Positions 7,339 to 15,174 of a stretch of 30,480 nucleotides of DNA are shown here, piece by piece. Position 1 is the stretch's first letter; every line of letters starts with the position of its first letter. The position numbers and the translations under genes are program-made. The notes under the pieces are model-generated. The model searched no databases. It was not told the origin of the DNA and saw only the letters and a list, made by a program, of their open reading frames with translations. Origin of the DNA: Leptofilum sp050292445 (GTDB taxonomy: Bacteria; Chloroflexota; Anaerolineae; Promineifilales; Promineifilaceae); assembly GCA_050292445.1 (NCBI GenBank), contig JBNKLQ010000043.1, positions 1-30,480 of the forward strand, given 5' to 3'.

Positions 7339-9021
7339 TTAAATCCAGGTTGGCTCCTCGTACGTGCCAAACACCTCACGGAACACATCCGTAATTTCGC
7401 CCAGGGTCGCGTATTCGCGCACGGCTTCGATGATGAAGGGCATCGTGTTGGCCGTGCCTTGAGCTGCTTCGCGCAGCGCTTGCAGCGTGGCCCCCACTTT
7501 TTCGTTGTCCCGCTCCGCTTTTACCTGCTGAATACGGCCGATTTGCCGTTCATACCCCTGGGGATCCATCGCCAAAATGGGAATGCGAATATCTTCTTCT
7601 TTATCCACAAAGCCATTCACGCCCACAATCGTGCGCACATTTTGGTCAATTTCCCGCTGATACTGGTACGCGGCGTTAGAAATTTCCTGCTGGTAAAAAC
7701 CTTGCTCGATGGCGGGCAGCACCCCGCCCAATTCCTCCACCTGCTGCCAATATTCATACACTTGTGCTTCAATTTTGTTTGTCTCGTGCTCCACAAAAAA
7801 GGAACCAGCCAGCGGATCAATCGTGTTGGCCACGCCGCTCTCTTCGCCGATGATTTGCTGAGTGCGCATCGCAATGGTGACAGCATCTTCGCTGGGCAAC
7901 GCTAGGGCTTCGTCCATGCTGTTGGTGTGCAGGCTCTGCGTGCCGCCCAGCACCGCCGCCAACGCCTGAATGGCTACGCGAACTATATTATTCTCCGGCT
8001 GCTGCGCCGTCAGCGAAACACCGGCCGTCTGGGTGTGGAAGCGGCACAGCCAAGAGCGCGGATTTTTGGCACCAAACGTCTCACGCATTTCCCGCGCCCA
8101 AATACGGCGCGCCGCCCGGAATTTGGCAATCTCTTCAAAAAAGTCGTTGTGGCAGTTGAAGAAGAGGCTGAGACGCGGCGCAAAGTCGTCGATGTCCAGG
8201 CCGCGTTCCAGCGCCCAGCGCACGTATTCCAGCCCATCGCCCAAGGTGAAGGCCAATTCCTGTGCGGCCGTGGAACCCGCCTCGCGGATGTGGTAGCCGC
8301 TGATGGAGATGGTGTTCCACTGCGGCATGTGGTTGGTGCCAAACTCTACCGTATCCGTCACCAGCCGCATCGAAGGCTCTGGGGGGAAAATGTACTCCTT
8401 TTGGGCAATGTACTCCTTGAGGATGTCGTTTTGCAGCGTGCCGCGCAGCTTGGCCATGGGCACGCCCTGCTTTTCGGCGGTGACAATATACATGGCCCAA
8501 ATGATGGGAGCCGGGCTGTTGATCGTCATGCTGGTGCTGACTTTGTCCAGCGGAATGCCGTCAAACAGGATTTCCATGTCCTTTAGGCTGCTGATGGCCA
8601 CGCCGCAGTGGCCAAATTCGCCCAACGCTTCGGGCGCATCGGTGTCGTAGCCCATCAGCGTGGCCAGATCGAAGGCAACGGAGAGGCCCATGTTGCCTTG
8701 CTCCAGCAGATATTTGTAGCGGGCGTTGGTCTCTTCGGCCGTGCCAAAGCCGGCAAACATGCGCGTGGTCCAGGGGCGGCCACGGTACATGGTGGCATGG
8801 ACGCCGCGCGTGTAGGGATATTCGCCAGGCATGCCTAAATCTTGCTGGTAATCCAGGTCAGCTACGTCTAACGGGGTGTAAAGTCGCTTGATTGGTTCGC
8901 TAGAGGTGGTGATAAATTGCTCTTTGCGCTCGGGAAAGCGGGAGAGGGATTTGTGCAGGGTGGTTTCTTCCCATTTGTCTTTATTTTCGGCCAGTTCGGC
9001 CAGCTTTTTTTTATCGTACAT
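7339..9021 (-). CDS. mcmA: Methylmalonyl-CoA mutase, catalytic (large) subunit
   Basis: 560 residues forming the TIM-barrel catalytic part of a coenzyme-B12-dependent acyl-CoA mutase, which interconverts methylmalonyl-CoA and succinyl-CoA. Recognisable blocks are YTRGVHATMYRGRPWTTRMF, GLSVAFDLATLMGYD, GTLQNDILKEYIAQKEYIFP, SISGYHIREAG (Tyr243, His244) and GGTQSLHTNSMDEALALP. Tyr79 (ATMY) and Arg219 (PSMR) correspond to residues that select methylmalonyl- over isobutyryl-CoA in studied mutases, supporting the MCM assignment. The C-terminal cobalamin-binding domain (DxHxxG) is absent, so a separate small subunit must exist outside the window. GAGGAG at 9032-9027 lies 5 bp before the ATG. Confidence 0.92.
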   Translation of the reverse strand: MYDKKKLAELAENKDKWEETTLHKSLSRFPERKEQFITTSSEPIKRLYTPLDVADLDYQQDLGMPGEYPYTRGVHATMYRGRPWTTRMFAGFGTAEETNARYKYLLEQGNMGLSVAFDLATLMGYDTDAPEALGEFGHCGVAISSLKDMEILFDGIPLDKVSTSMTINSPAPIIWAMYIVTAEKQGVPMAKLRGTLQNDILKEYIAQKEYIFPPEPSMRLVTDTVEFGTNHMPQWNTISISGYHIREAGSTAAQELAFTLGDGLEYVRWALERGLDIDDFAPRLSLFFNCHNDFFEEIAKFRAARRIWAREMRETFGAKNPRSWLCRFHTQTAGVSLTAQQPENNIVRVAIQALAAVLGGTQSLHTNSMDEALALPSEDAVTIAMRTQQIIGEESGVANTIDPLAGSFFVEHETNKIEAQVYEYWQQVEELGGVLPAIEQGFYQQEISNAAYQYQREIDQNVRTIVGVNGFVDKEEDIRIPILAMDPQGYERQIGRIQQVKAERDNEKVGATLQALREAAQGTANTMPFIIEAVREYATLGEITDVFREVFGTYEEPTWI

Positions 9022-9041
9022 GGGTGCTCCTCAAAAGAATT

Positions 9042-9066
9042 AACGCAGAGGCGCGAAGACGCAGAG
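9042..9066. repeat. Short ACGCAGAG-type intergenic repeat
   Basis: ACGCAGAGGCGCGAAGACGCAGAG contains a duplicated CGCAGAG word (9043 and 9060, 17 bp apart) in the leader of the mutase gene. It looks like a dispersed low-complexity intergenic repeat. Only one copy is in the window. The rest of the 9022-9239 spacer holds the hairpin at 9184 and nothing else recognisable. Confidence 0.35.
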
Positions 9067-9183
9067 AAAAGCAAAGGAGGTTTTTCTAACGCTGCGCTGC
9101 TGCATAACGGTTCAACAGAACAATAGGTGGGTAGTTTTTGTTGTTGCAGGAGGATTATACTGGGTGGGGATTTTGTTGGCTAG

Positions 9184-9228
9184 AGACGGCCGTTTTCCCT
9201 CACGAATCATTTTAGAAAACGGCCGTCT
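9184..9228 (-). terminator. Hairpin built from two ACGGCCGT copies
   Basis: AGACGGCCGTTTTC (9184-9197) pairs perfectly with GAAAACGGCCGTCT (9215-9228), giving a 14-bp stem and 17-nt loop. It lies 11 bp past the end of the regulator gene (9240), so it probably terminates the 10174-to-9240 operon. The loop length equals that of the hairpin at 6312-6348. Confidence 0.6.
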
Positions 9229-9239
9229 AAACTAAAAGT

Positions 9240-9548
9240 TCACTCTGGTAAAGAATTGGCCGTTTGTTGCAGCTGCAAACGATAGGCATCAAAGGCCAGA
9301 CGGCCGTTTTCGGTAAGACTGCATAGGGTGTACGGCCGTTTCCCTTTATACGTTTTTTCAATCGCTACATAGCCGCCTTCTTCCAGCTTGCTGAGATGAA
9401 AGGAAAGATTACCTCGCGTTAGCTCTGTTTCACGGAGCAAAAAGGTAAAATCACCATTCTCCACACCATAGAGTAGCGCCATGATGATCAGACGGGCCGG
9501 TTCGTGAATAAGCCGATCGGTATCTAGCATTTGCTTAAAATCCGTCAT
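9240..9548 (-). CDS. Winged-helix transcriptional regulator (HTH_34/ArsR-like)
   Basis: 102 residues with a winged-helix fold: IHEPARLIIMALLYG, the recognition-helix region LTRGNLSFHLSKLEEGGYV (about 44-62) and a wing IEKTYKGKRPYTLCSLTENG. This matches small 'winged helix DNA-binding domain' (HTH_34) regulators, which usually sit beside a membrane protein. Its ATG overlaps the stop of the upstream membrane-protein gene by 4 bp (ATGA, 9545-9548), giving translational coupling. It may control its own operon through the TTTGTA...TACAAA palindromes at 10186-10236. Confidence 0.85.
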   Translation of the reverse strand: MTDFKQMLDTDRLIHEPARLIIMALLYGVENGDFTFLLRETELTRGNLSFHLSKLEEGGYVAIEKTYKGKRPYTLCSLTENGRLAFDAYRLQLQQTANSLPE

Positions 9549-10174
9549 GACAACGCCTCCGCAGGCTCATCATTGCCCGGCTCGCTGTTTTGCCAGTAAC
9601 GCCAGAAAGCAAAGCCACCGGAAACAACCAGGCTTAACCCTATCAATTCCAGGGCTAGCGTAGCCGCCACCGTACTCGTCACTCCAAAAAAGGAAATGAG
9701 CACACCTACAGCCACAAACCACATAGCCAGCAGATGAAAACGGATCAGACCGATACGAAGACCGATCATAAACATGCCTACACCGATACCAACACCCACG
9801 AAAGCGGCCGTTAGCTCCACCAAGTTCAGTTGGGTCACCGCCACAACCGTGACTAAAGCTATCAATGCACCCAGCAGCCCGCCTATATTGCGCTGCTTTT
9901 TGGTTGGCTTCTGGTAGGTAACGTACCCGGTGCGCGGATAAACCAGGCGCTGCTTTAACCAGCGCAGCACACGTCCCATCAGCCGTGATCCCGCAAAAAT
10001 AATGAACGGCAAGGCAATTGCTCCCACAATAATGACTACGGGAGAAGCGGCACTAGTTTGCCACCAAAACAACAAACCGATCACCGCAAAAAGGACCCCA
10101 ATCAATATTTCCGCCAAACCATCATCAAACCAATACTGATGTGAACGACGAATCGTTTTGTCTAAATCTTTCAC
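9545..10174 (-). CDS. Multi-pass membrane protein, partner of the winged-helix regulator
   Basis: 209 residues with two hydrophobic blocks (about 22-65 and 98-192), probably five or six helices, separated by a basic loop (RVLRWLKQRLVYPRTGYVTY). The start is a GTG at 10174 preceded by AAGGGGG at 6 bp. No catalytic motif is visible and the family is not recognised by name. It is the first gene of a two-gene operon with the overlapping winged-helix regulator, an arrangement that suggests the protein is produced in response to whatever the regulator senses. Confidence 0.7.
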   Translation of the reverse strand: MKDLDKTIRRSHQYWFDDGLAEILIGVLFAVIGLLFWWQTSAASPVVIIVGAIALPFIIFAGSRLMGRVLRWLKQRLVYPRTGYVTYQKPTKKQRNIGGLLGALIALVTVVAVTQLNLVELTAAFVGVGIGVGMFMIGLRIGLIRFHLLAMWFVAVGVLISFFGVTSTVAATLALELIGLSLVVSGGFAFWRYWQNSEPGNDEPAEALS

Positions 10175-10185
10175 AATGACCCCCT

Positions 10186-10279
10186 TTTGTATTTTACAAA
10201 GCTATCTGTATTACTAATATTGTTTGTATTACAAACTAATCTGTATATTATATTAACAGATGGATACGGCCGTTGTCAA
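10186..10279 (-). promoter_or_regulatory. Promoter and palindromic operators of the regulator/membrane-protein operon
   Basis: On the minus strand TTGACA (10279-10274) and TAATAT (10255-10250) are 18 bp apart. Downstream lie two perfect palindromes, GTTTGTA-T-TACAAAC (10222-10236) and TTTGTA-TTT-TACAAA (10186-10200), the second just before the ribosome-binding site. They are good candidates for autoregulatory operators of the winged-helix protein. Confidence 0.6.
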
Positions 10280-10322
10280 GTAATCACTGCTTAAACGAGG
10301 TAAAAGCGTAGGGCACAGTTTA

Positions 10323-10351
10323 TTGCCCTGCCTGTTGGCATCCGCTAGAAT
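10323..10351 (+). promoter_or_regulatory. Candidate murJ promoter
   Basis: TTGCCC (10323-10328), a 17-bp spacer and TAGAAT (10346-10351). The transcript would begin about 8 nt before the murJ ATG at 10366, too short for a Shine-Dalgarno sequence, and none is visible. Confidence 0.4.
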
Positions 10352-10365
10352 GCAATCCGGCTTAC

Positions 10366-12078
10366 ATGCCAAAGGTGAATTATTTGATCAACTCAACAGA
10401 CGCCACAGAAGATGCCACCCAGCCTGTGCCCTTGCCGTTAGACGGGGAATTACGGCCGTCTCCCCCCCAGCTCAGCGAAAATCAAGGTGTGGTGAAGGCT
10501 GCTGCCGTTTTGGCCGTAGGCAATGTCACCAGCCGGGTACTGGGTCTGGTGCGCGAGATTGTCAAATCGAACCTGTTTGGCGCGTCTGATTTGCTGGGAG
10601 CCTACACCGTGGCGGCGCTGGTGCCGATGACGCTGTTCAACCTCATCACTGGCGGTGAAATGGTAAGTTCTTCGCTGGTGCCCGTGTTTAGCGATTTTGC
10701 CAGCAAAGAGCGCCGCACTGAGCTGTGGAGCGTGGTCAGCACTTTTTTGAGCCTGGCTACGGCCGTTCTCCTCTTCATCATTGCGTTGGTTTATTTGTTT
10801 ACCCCCCAAATCGCCTGGCTGGCTGGCGCACGTAACTTTTCGGATGGCAGCTTAACGGCCGTTACGGAACAAATGATGCGGCTGGCAACTCCGGCTGTTC
10901 TCTTTTTGTCTATCGCCAGCGTCCTCACCGGGGTGCTTTACGCCCTGGAACGTTTCACCCTGCCTGCCTTCACCGCAGCTGTGTTCAACGGCACCATCGT
11001 CATCGTCGCCCTGCTGCGCCCAGACCATATCGACAGTTTGGTTTATGGTTTGTTGTTAGGCTCGTTTTTACAGATTATTTTGCAATTGCCTGCACTACGC
11101 GACGGCCGTTTTCGCATACAATTTAATTGGCGACACCCCGCCGTGCGCCGCATTCTCATTTTGTATGCGCCAATTGTCGTCGGGCTTGTCGTCAATCAAG
11201 GGGCTATTTGGATTAGCTATAATCTAGCCATCCTCACCGGGGACAACAGCGTCACGTACATGACCTACGCCACCACCCTGTACCAATTCCCCCTGGGTCT
11301 GGTAGTCACGGCGTTGTCGATGGCCACTTTACCCACCTTGTCCCAAATTGTTTCGGCCTATCACGCCAGCAAGCAAACGGATGTGCCAGCAGCCACGGCC
11401 AGGGTACAAGAATTTAAACAAACGCTGGCGGGCGGACTTCGCCTGGTAATTACGCTTGTTTTGCCAGCAACGGCTGGTTTGTTTGCCCTGGCACCGGCCA
11501 TCATTGCTTTATTATTAGAACATGGGAAATTTACGCCGCAGGATACGGCCGTAACCGCCACCGTCTTGCGCGTTTATCTGGCTGGGCTCCCCTTTGCCGC
11601 CATTGACCAGATGCTGGTTTTTGCTTCTTACGCCCGCAAGGATACCTGGCGACCGGCCGTGGCAGGCATCATCAGCATTGTGATTTATACGATTACGGCC
11701 GTTTTACTGCTACAACCCATCGGCCTTTACAGCTTGATGGTGGCCGACGCGGTGAAACATTTCAGCCACACCATGATCATGCTCTGGCTGCTCCAGCGAC
11801 ATCTAGGTGGATTGCGTGGCTTTGGCATCAGCACTGCCACTTGGAAAGCGTTGGTGGCCTCAGTTTTAACAGGTCTGGTGGCTTATGGTGTGGGCGAAAC
11901 GGCCGTTACGTTGCTGCCGCTCTCTGGCTTTTTGGGTAAACTCACGCTTGTCGCCCTGGCTGGTGGATTGGGACTGCTTACCTTTTTAGCCCTGGTGCAA
12001 CTGCTCAACATTGCCGAAGTACAAATGTTGCATCGTACCCTGACCAGCAAACTACGTCGCCGCAAATCAGATGCCTAA
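10366..12078 (+). CDS. murJ: Lipid II flippase MurJ (MviN)
   Basis: 570 residues, slightly longer than typical (about 510-530) owing to a hydrophilic 40-residue N-terminus. It belongs to the MOP/MviN superfamily and flips undecaprenyl-linked peptidoglycan precursor across the membrane. Diagnostic parts are the first-helix motif GNVTSRVLGLVREIVKSNLF, the NLITGGEMVSSSLVPVFSD segment and YATTLYQFPLGLVVTALSMA, with about 14 hydrophobic helices throughout. It is monocistronic here, divergent from the 10174 operon. It contains seven ACGGCCGT copies, some in frame encoding Thr-Ala-Val. It supplies the flipping step for the wall pathway encoded at 21-30 kb. Confidence 0.93.
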   Translation: MPKVNYLINSTDATEDATQPVPLPLDGELRPSPPQLSENQGVVKAAAVLAVGNVTSRVLGLVREIVKSNLFGASDLLGAYTVAALVPMTLFNLITGGEMVSSSLVPVFSDFASKERRTELWSVVSTFLSLATAVLLFIIALVYLFTPQIAWLAGARNFSDGSLTAVTEQMMRLATPAVLFLSIASVLTGVLYALERFTLPAFTAAVFNGTIVIVALLRPDHIDSLVYGLLLGSFLQIILQLPALRDGRFRIQFNWRHPAVRRILILYAPIVVGLVVNQGAIWISYNLAILTGDNSVTYMTYATTLYQFPLGLVVTALSMATLPTLSQIVSAYHASKQTDVPAATARVQEFKQTLAGGLRLVITLVLPATAGLFALAPAIIALLLEHGKFTPQDTAVTATVLRVYLAGLPFAAIDQMLVFASYARKDTWRPAVAGIISIVIYTITAVLLLQPIGLYSLMVADAVKHFSHTMIMLWLLQRHLGGLRGFGISTATWKALVASVLTGLVAYGVGETAVTLLPLSGFLGKLTLVALAGGLGLLTFLALVQLLNIAEVQMLHRTLTSKLRRRKSDA

Positions 12079-12120
12079 GGATTTGTTCACAAATAACTTT
12101 AGATAAGACCGGAAACACGA

Positions 12121-12138
12121 ACCCAGAATCCTCTGGGT
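12121..12138. repeat. Small hairpin upstream of recombinase pair
   Basis: ACCCAGA-ATCC-TCTGGGT is a perfect 7-bp stem with a 4-nt loop and no T-run. It may be part of the left end of the recombinase element or a weak murJ terminator. Adjacent AAACACGAACC (12113-12123) recurs inverted at 16023-16033. Confidence 0.4.
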
Positions 12139-12157
12139 GGCTTGACATAAGTTGTTA

Positions 12158-12220
12158 AAGACCTCCATGAGATAGAATGGTTGCTCTCTACTTCAACCAA
12201 TTTCATCTTATGGAGGTTTT
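12158..12220 (+). promoter_or_regulatory. Anti-Shine-Dalgarno inverted repeat before the first recombinase
   Basis: ACCTCCAT (12161-12168) is exactly complementary to ATGGAGGT (12210-12217), which contains the GGAGG ribosome-binding site of the gene at 12224. With one G-U pair the stem reaches 11 bp (12158-12168 with 12210-12220). A transcript entering from murJ could fold and hide the site. A weak promoter (TTGTTA 12152, TAGAAT 12173-12178) would start after the left arm and escape this. Confidence 0.5.
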
Positions 12221-12223
12221 CTA

Positions 12224-13084
12224 ATGTTCAGCGACATTGACCGCTTTGTCAAATGGCTCCGCCGCCGCAATCCCAGCGCCGATACCGCCAAGAGTTACCA
12301 ATATCATCTACACAAGTTCACCGAAATCGTCGGCGACTGTACCCCCGCCGACGTTACCCTACATGACATTGACGCTTTCATCGAGTTTCAAGCAGAACGA
12401 GGCCTGAAAAGCAGCTCCATCAACCGCAGCCTGACGGCTATCACCTCCTTCTACCGCTTCCTGGCCGATGAAGACCCCACTTTGGAATGCCCGGTGCTGC
12501 GCCACCGGCACTGGCTGCGCGACCACCAGCGCCTGCCCCGTGCTGTGCCCCAACAGGAAGTGGAAAAGCTGTTTGCCGTTATCGAAGATGTCCGCGACAG
12601 GGCCATTTTCCTCCTCATGTTAAGATGTGGCCTCAGAATCTCGGAAGTGAGCAAACTCACTTTGCCAGACGTCTTTTTGGCGGAACGCCCGCCTCGTCTC
12701 CGCCTCCAGGGTAAAAACAGCAAAGAACGGGCCGTCTACCTCTCGGCGGCAGCAGCCAAAGCGCTTAATAACTACCTGGCGCAACGACCCAAGGTACTGC
12801 ATGAGGTTGTTTTCCTGACCTACGCCGGGGAGGGGATCGGCGTGCGCGGCATCCAAAAACGGCTGCAACAGTACCGTCAAATCGCCGGGGTGGACCTCAC
12901 CGCGCACCAACTCAGACATAACTTCGCCAACAACCTGGTGCTGGCCGATGTGCCGGTCACTTCCATCCAAAAGCTGCTGGGGCATGTCTGGGTGGGCACG
13001 ACGCAAAACTACATCGCTGCCAATGATGCCAAGGTGAAGGCCGACTTTGTCAAAGCGACCACTTGGCTGGAGGCGTGGCAATGA
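12224..13084 (+). CDS. Tyrosine recombinase/integrase, first of a coupled pair
   Basis: 286 residues: a SAM-like core-binding domain (about 1-90) and a catalytic domain with the complete set Arg138 (CGLRISEVSKL), Lys164/167 (GKNSKERAV), His228-x-x-Arg231 (HQLRHNFA), His254 (LLGHVW) and nucleophile Tyr263 (TQNYI). It should cut and rejoin DNA through a 3'-phosphotyrosine. GGAGG at 12212-12216 sets the start. Its stop overlaps the next recombinase start (ATGA, 13081-13084), as in two-recombinase transposons such as Tn554 (TnpA/TnpB). The island has no exact ACGGCCGT copy. Confidence 0.92.
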   Translation: MFSDIDRFVKWLRRRNPSADTAKSYQYHLHKFTEIVGDCTPADVTLHDIDAFIEFQAERGLKSSSINRSLTAITSFYRFLADEDPTLECPVLRHRHWLRDHQRLPRAVPQQEVEKLFAVIEDVRDRAIFLLMLRCGLRISEVSKLTLPDVFLAERPPRLRLQGKNSKERAVYLSAAAAKALNNYLAQRPKVLHEVVFLTYAGEGIGVRGIQKRLQQYRQIAGVDLTAHQLRHNFANNLVLADVPVTSIQKLLGHVWVGTTQNYIAANDAKVKADFVKATTWLEAWQ

Positions 13085-14622
13085 GCAACAAGAGAGCGTT
13101 TCCCACTTCGTCGGCAGTGCGCTATGACCGGGCGTTACGTAAAAGTTTGAAGCTAAATCCGCCGTCATCTGGGACTGCCATTCCGCAACCCACTCGCTGC
13201 TGGCCAGCGGAAAATGTTGTTTTTCTGGAGAAGTACCGGGATTGGCTAGTGGGCATTGGCGCAGCCGAGGCCGTTATCAATCAGCACCGCTTGCCGATGG
13301 CCGGGCATGTCCTGGGGCTTAATCTAAAACCACACACGGAACTGGATTTAGCCACCGACTTGGACAAGGCAGTGTGCTTCATTGAAGCCAGACCCACGAG
13401 TAAAAGCTGGCAGCGCAATTGTCGTCACTCGCTCACCTGGTTTCGCCGTTTTGTGAAAGAGCAGCGGGGCCTGGTAATCCGCGACCAATTTTCTTTTGGC
13501 GATGGGACCCGGTTCCAAGAGGGTCTACCGGCGTGGCTCATTGCTCAGTTGACCTGGTACCTCCACATCCGGCAAGCCAACTGGCGGCCGTCGCGGCTGG
13601 GGCAGATGACGTACCAGTTTTGGGCTAAATCGACCCGAATTTGGCACTGGCTGTTTGCCGAGGTGGAGATTCAGGCAGTGGAGGAGATAACCCGTGACCA
13701 TCTTTTTGCCTACATCGACGAGCAGCTGGTGGCCGGGTACAAGGTGGCTACCATCAATCTCCACTTACACACTTTCCAAGGGACGTTGCGCTTTTTGCAG
13801 CAGCAGGGGGTGGCGGTGCCTCATTTGCTGCTGACCCTGCCAGGACTCAAGAAGCCGCAGTCGCTACCGCGCTTCTTGACCGATGCTCAGGTGGTGGCTT
13901 TGCGCGATGACCTCAGGCAGCAAGTGGCACAAGCCAGGACGGTGGCGGCCAAACGGAACGCGCACCTGGACCTGGCGGCGTTTTACCTGCTGTGGCATTG
14001 CGGCCTTCGCGTCGGTGAGCTGGAGGATTTGCAGCAGGCGGATGTGGATTTGGCGGCTGGGGTGGTACTCATTCGGGCAGCCAAGGGGTTGAAGGACCGC
14101 TCTGTTTACCTGACCGGGCGAGTGACTGAGTCCATTGAGCAATATCTTGAGGCGCGCGGCCCGGCGTTAACGGACCATCTCTTTATCTACCGGCACAAGC
14201 CACTGTCGAAAGACCTGGTGCGCAACCGGATGAAGGCAGCGGGCAAGCGCACTGGCGTGAAGGTGACGCCCCATATGCTCAGGCACACGTTTGCGACGCA
14301 GTTGGTCAATGCCGGGGCGAAGGTGACGACGATTCAGGCGTTGTTGGGGCATGTGCGGCTCAACACGACGATGACCTATGCCCGTGTGCATGACAAAACG
14401 GTGGTGCATGACTTTTTGCGGGCAATGGCGCAGATTGAGGCAGAGCAGGACGCTGTTTTAGAGCCAAAACCAACCACCGAAAAAGCAATTGTCCTACTGA
14501 ACAAACTGGAAAACGACGGCTTAAGTGACGAACAACAACAAATTCTGGTTGAACTACGCCGCTGCCTAGCACTGCCAACCATTGAAACGGTTGTTAACGA
14601 ACAAGCGATACAATCCGTATAG
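13081..14622 (+). CDS. Large tyrosine recombinase/integrase, second of a coupled pair
   Basis: 513 residues from the ATG at 13081, chosen because it overlaps the previous stop (ATGA) and follows GGAGG at 13069-13073. An upstream in-frame TTG (13063) is less likely. It has a long N-terminal DNA-binding part (about 1-260, apparently two core-binding units) and a catalytic domain: Arg310 (CGLRVGELEDL), Lys335/338, His398-x-x-Arg401 (HMLRHTFATQL), His424 (LLGHVRL) and Tyr433 (TTMTYARVH). A charged C-terminal tail (about 450-513) extends past the catalytic domain. The pairing of a short and a long recombinase suggests a site-specific transposon that uses both, as in Tn554-type elements. Confidence 0.92.
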   Translation: MSNKRAFPTSSAVRYDRALRKSLKLNPPSSGTAIPQPTRCWPAENVVFLEKYRDWLVGIGAAEAVINQHRLPMAGHVLGLNLKPHTELDLATDLDKAVCFIEARPTSKSWQRNCRHSLTWFRRFVKEQRGLVIRDQFSFGDGTRFQEGLPAWLIAQLTWYLHIRQANWRPSRLGQMTYQFWAKSTRIWHWLFAEVEIQAVEEITRDHLFAYIDEQLVAGYKVATINLHLHTFQGTLRFLQQQGVAVPHLLLTLPGLKKPQSLPRFLTDAQVVALRDDLRQQVAQARTVAAKRNAHLDLAAFYLLWHCGLRVGELEDLQQADVDLAAGVVLIRAAKGLKDRSVYLTGRVTESIEQYLEARGPALTDHLFIYRHKPLSKDLVRNRMKAAGKRTGVKVTPHMLRHTFATQLVNAGAKVTTIQALLGHVRLNTTMTYARVHDKTVVHDFLRAMAQIEAEQDAVLEPKPTTEKAIVLLNKLENDGLSDEQQQILVELRRCLALPTIETVVNEQAIQSV

Positions 14623-14796
14623 CAAACACCCCTGGGAGGGGGAGCCTCGGTTTTTTCTTTGGTTCATTTCTTTTTGGGCGAGTCCAAAAAGAAAGAACAA
14701 GTGCCCACTGCGTGGCAAACCCGCGGCGGGCAAGGCAAGTGGCACGGCCGGGAGACCGGCCACAGCCCACCATGAAGACCCGCCTGGAGCAGGGGG
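14623..14796. other. Structured non-coding stretch after the recombinase pair
   Basis: 174 bp without a convincing gene, unusually rich in inverted repeats: the hairpin at 14662-14698, GGCCGG-GAGA-CCGGCC (14746-14761, a GNRA-type tetraloop) flanked by GGC/GCC, and GC-rich words such as CCCGCGGCGGGC. The position suggests a recombination site, an element end or a structured RNA. Confidence 0.4.
14662..14698. terminator. Strong hairpin downstream of recombinases (terminator or element end)
   Basis: TTTCTTTTTGG (14667-14677) pairs perfectly with CCAAAAAGAAA (14684-14694) around a 6-nt loop. GTTC/GAAC extends the stem beyond one unpaired A (14666). It is 40 bp past the second recombinase. It could be a bidirectional terminator or the structured end of the element. 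Confidence 0.5.
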
Positions 14797-15147
14797 TTAT
14801 TCCTCTTCTTCAGAATCAATAATGCGCCAGCCAGTAGTATAGGACCACAATACAAACATTGAAGAAAACCACAATCCAACTGGACAAACCATAAAAAAAA
14901 TGAGAATCTCGCTGCCTGTGAATAATCTCTGCTTTTGAATGAGTGGAACTACCCACATTAAACCGGATGTGATTACAGAAAACATTAACAGAGCAATTGT
15001 GATTAAAACTCGAGTTCTCCTTAATTCATAGCGAAGGATCGTCTTTCTTTTAATGTTTCTTGACCTAAATTTCTTGACCAAAAACAAAAACCAAACCAAA
15101 TATATTGATATGGGTCCAACAAAAATCAGTGAATAAGTATTATCCAT
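14797..15147 (-). CDS. Small three-helix membrane protein, candidate immunity protein
   Basis: 116 residues with about three hydrophobic helices (about 6-24, 47-69, 81-101), a basic loop between the first two (KKFRSRNIKRKTILRYELRR) and an acidic tail (SEEEE). No family recognised. It starts 27 bp after the Rhs tail stop on the same strand, with GGTGG 7 bp before the ATG. In polymorphic Rhs systems the gene directly downstream of the variable toxin tip is usually its immunity gene, and a membrane immunity protein would fit a membrane-acting toxin. The role is inferred from position only. Confidence 0.6.
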   Translation of the reverse strand: MDNTYSLIFVGPISIYLVWFLFLVKKFRSRNIKRKTILRYELRRTRVLITIALLMFSVITSGLMWVVPLIQKQRLFTGSEILIFFMVCPVGLWFSSMFVLWSYTTGWRIIDSEEEE

Positions 15148-15174
15148 ATTTCAACCACCGTAACTGAAAAACAT

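Noticed and set aside
7927..8586. Long plus-strand open frame opposite the mutase gene
   Set aside because: The minus strand encodes a full, clearly recognisable mutase; the opposite frame has low-complexity composition and no family pattern.
13063..13080. Upstream TTG start adding six residues to the second recombinase
   Set aside because: The ATG at 13081 has GGAGG at the right distance and overlaps the previous stop as ATGA, which is the usual coupled arrangement.
12620..13168. Minus-strand open frame opposite the recombinases
   Set aside because: A shadow of two convincing recombinase genes, with no ribosome-binding site or recognisable domain.
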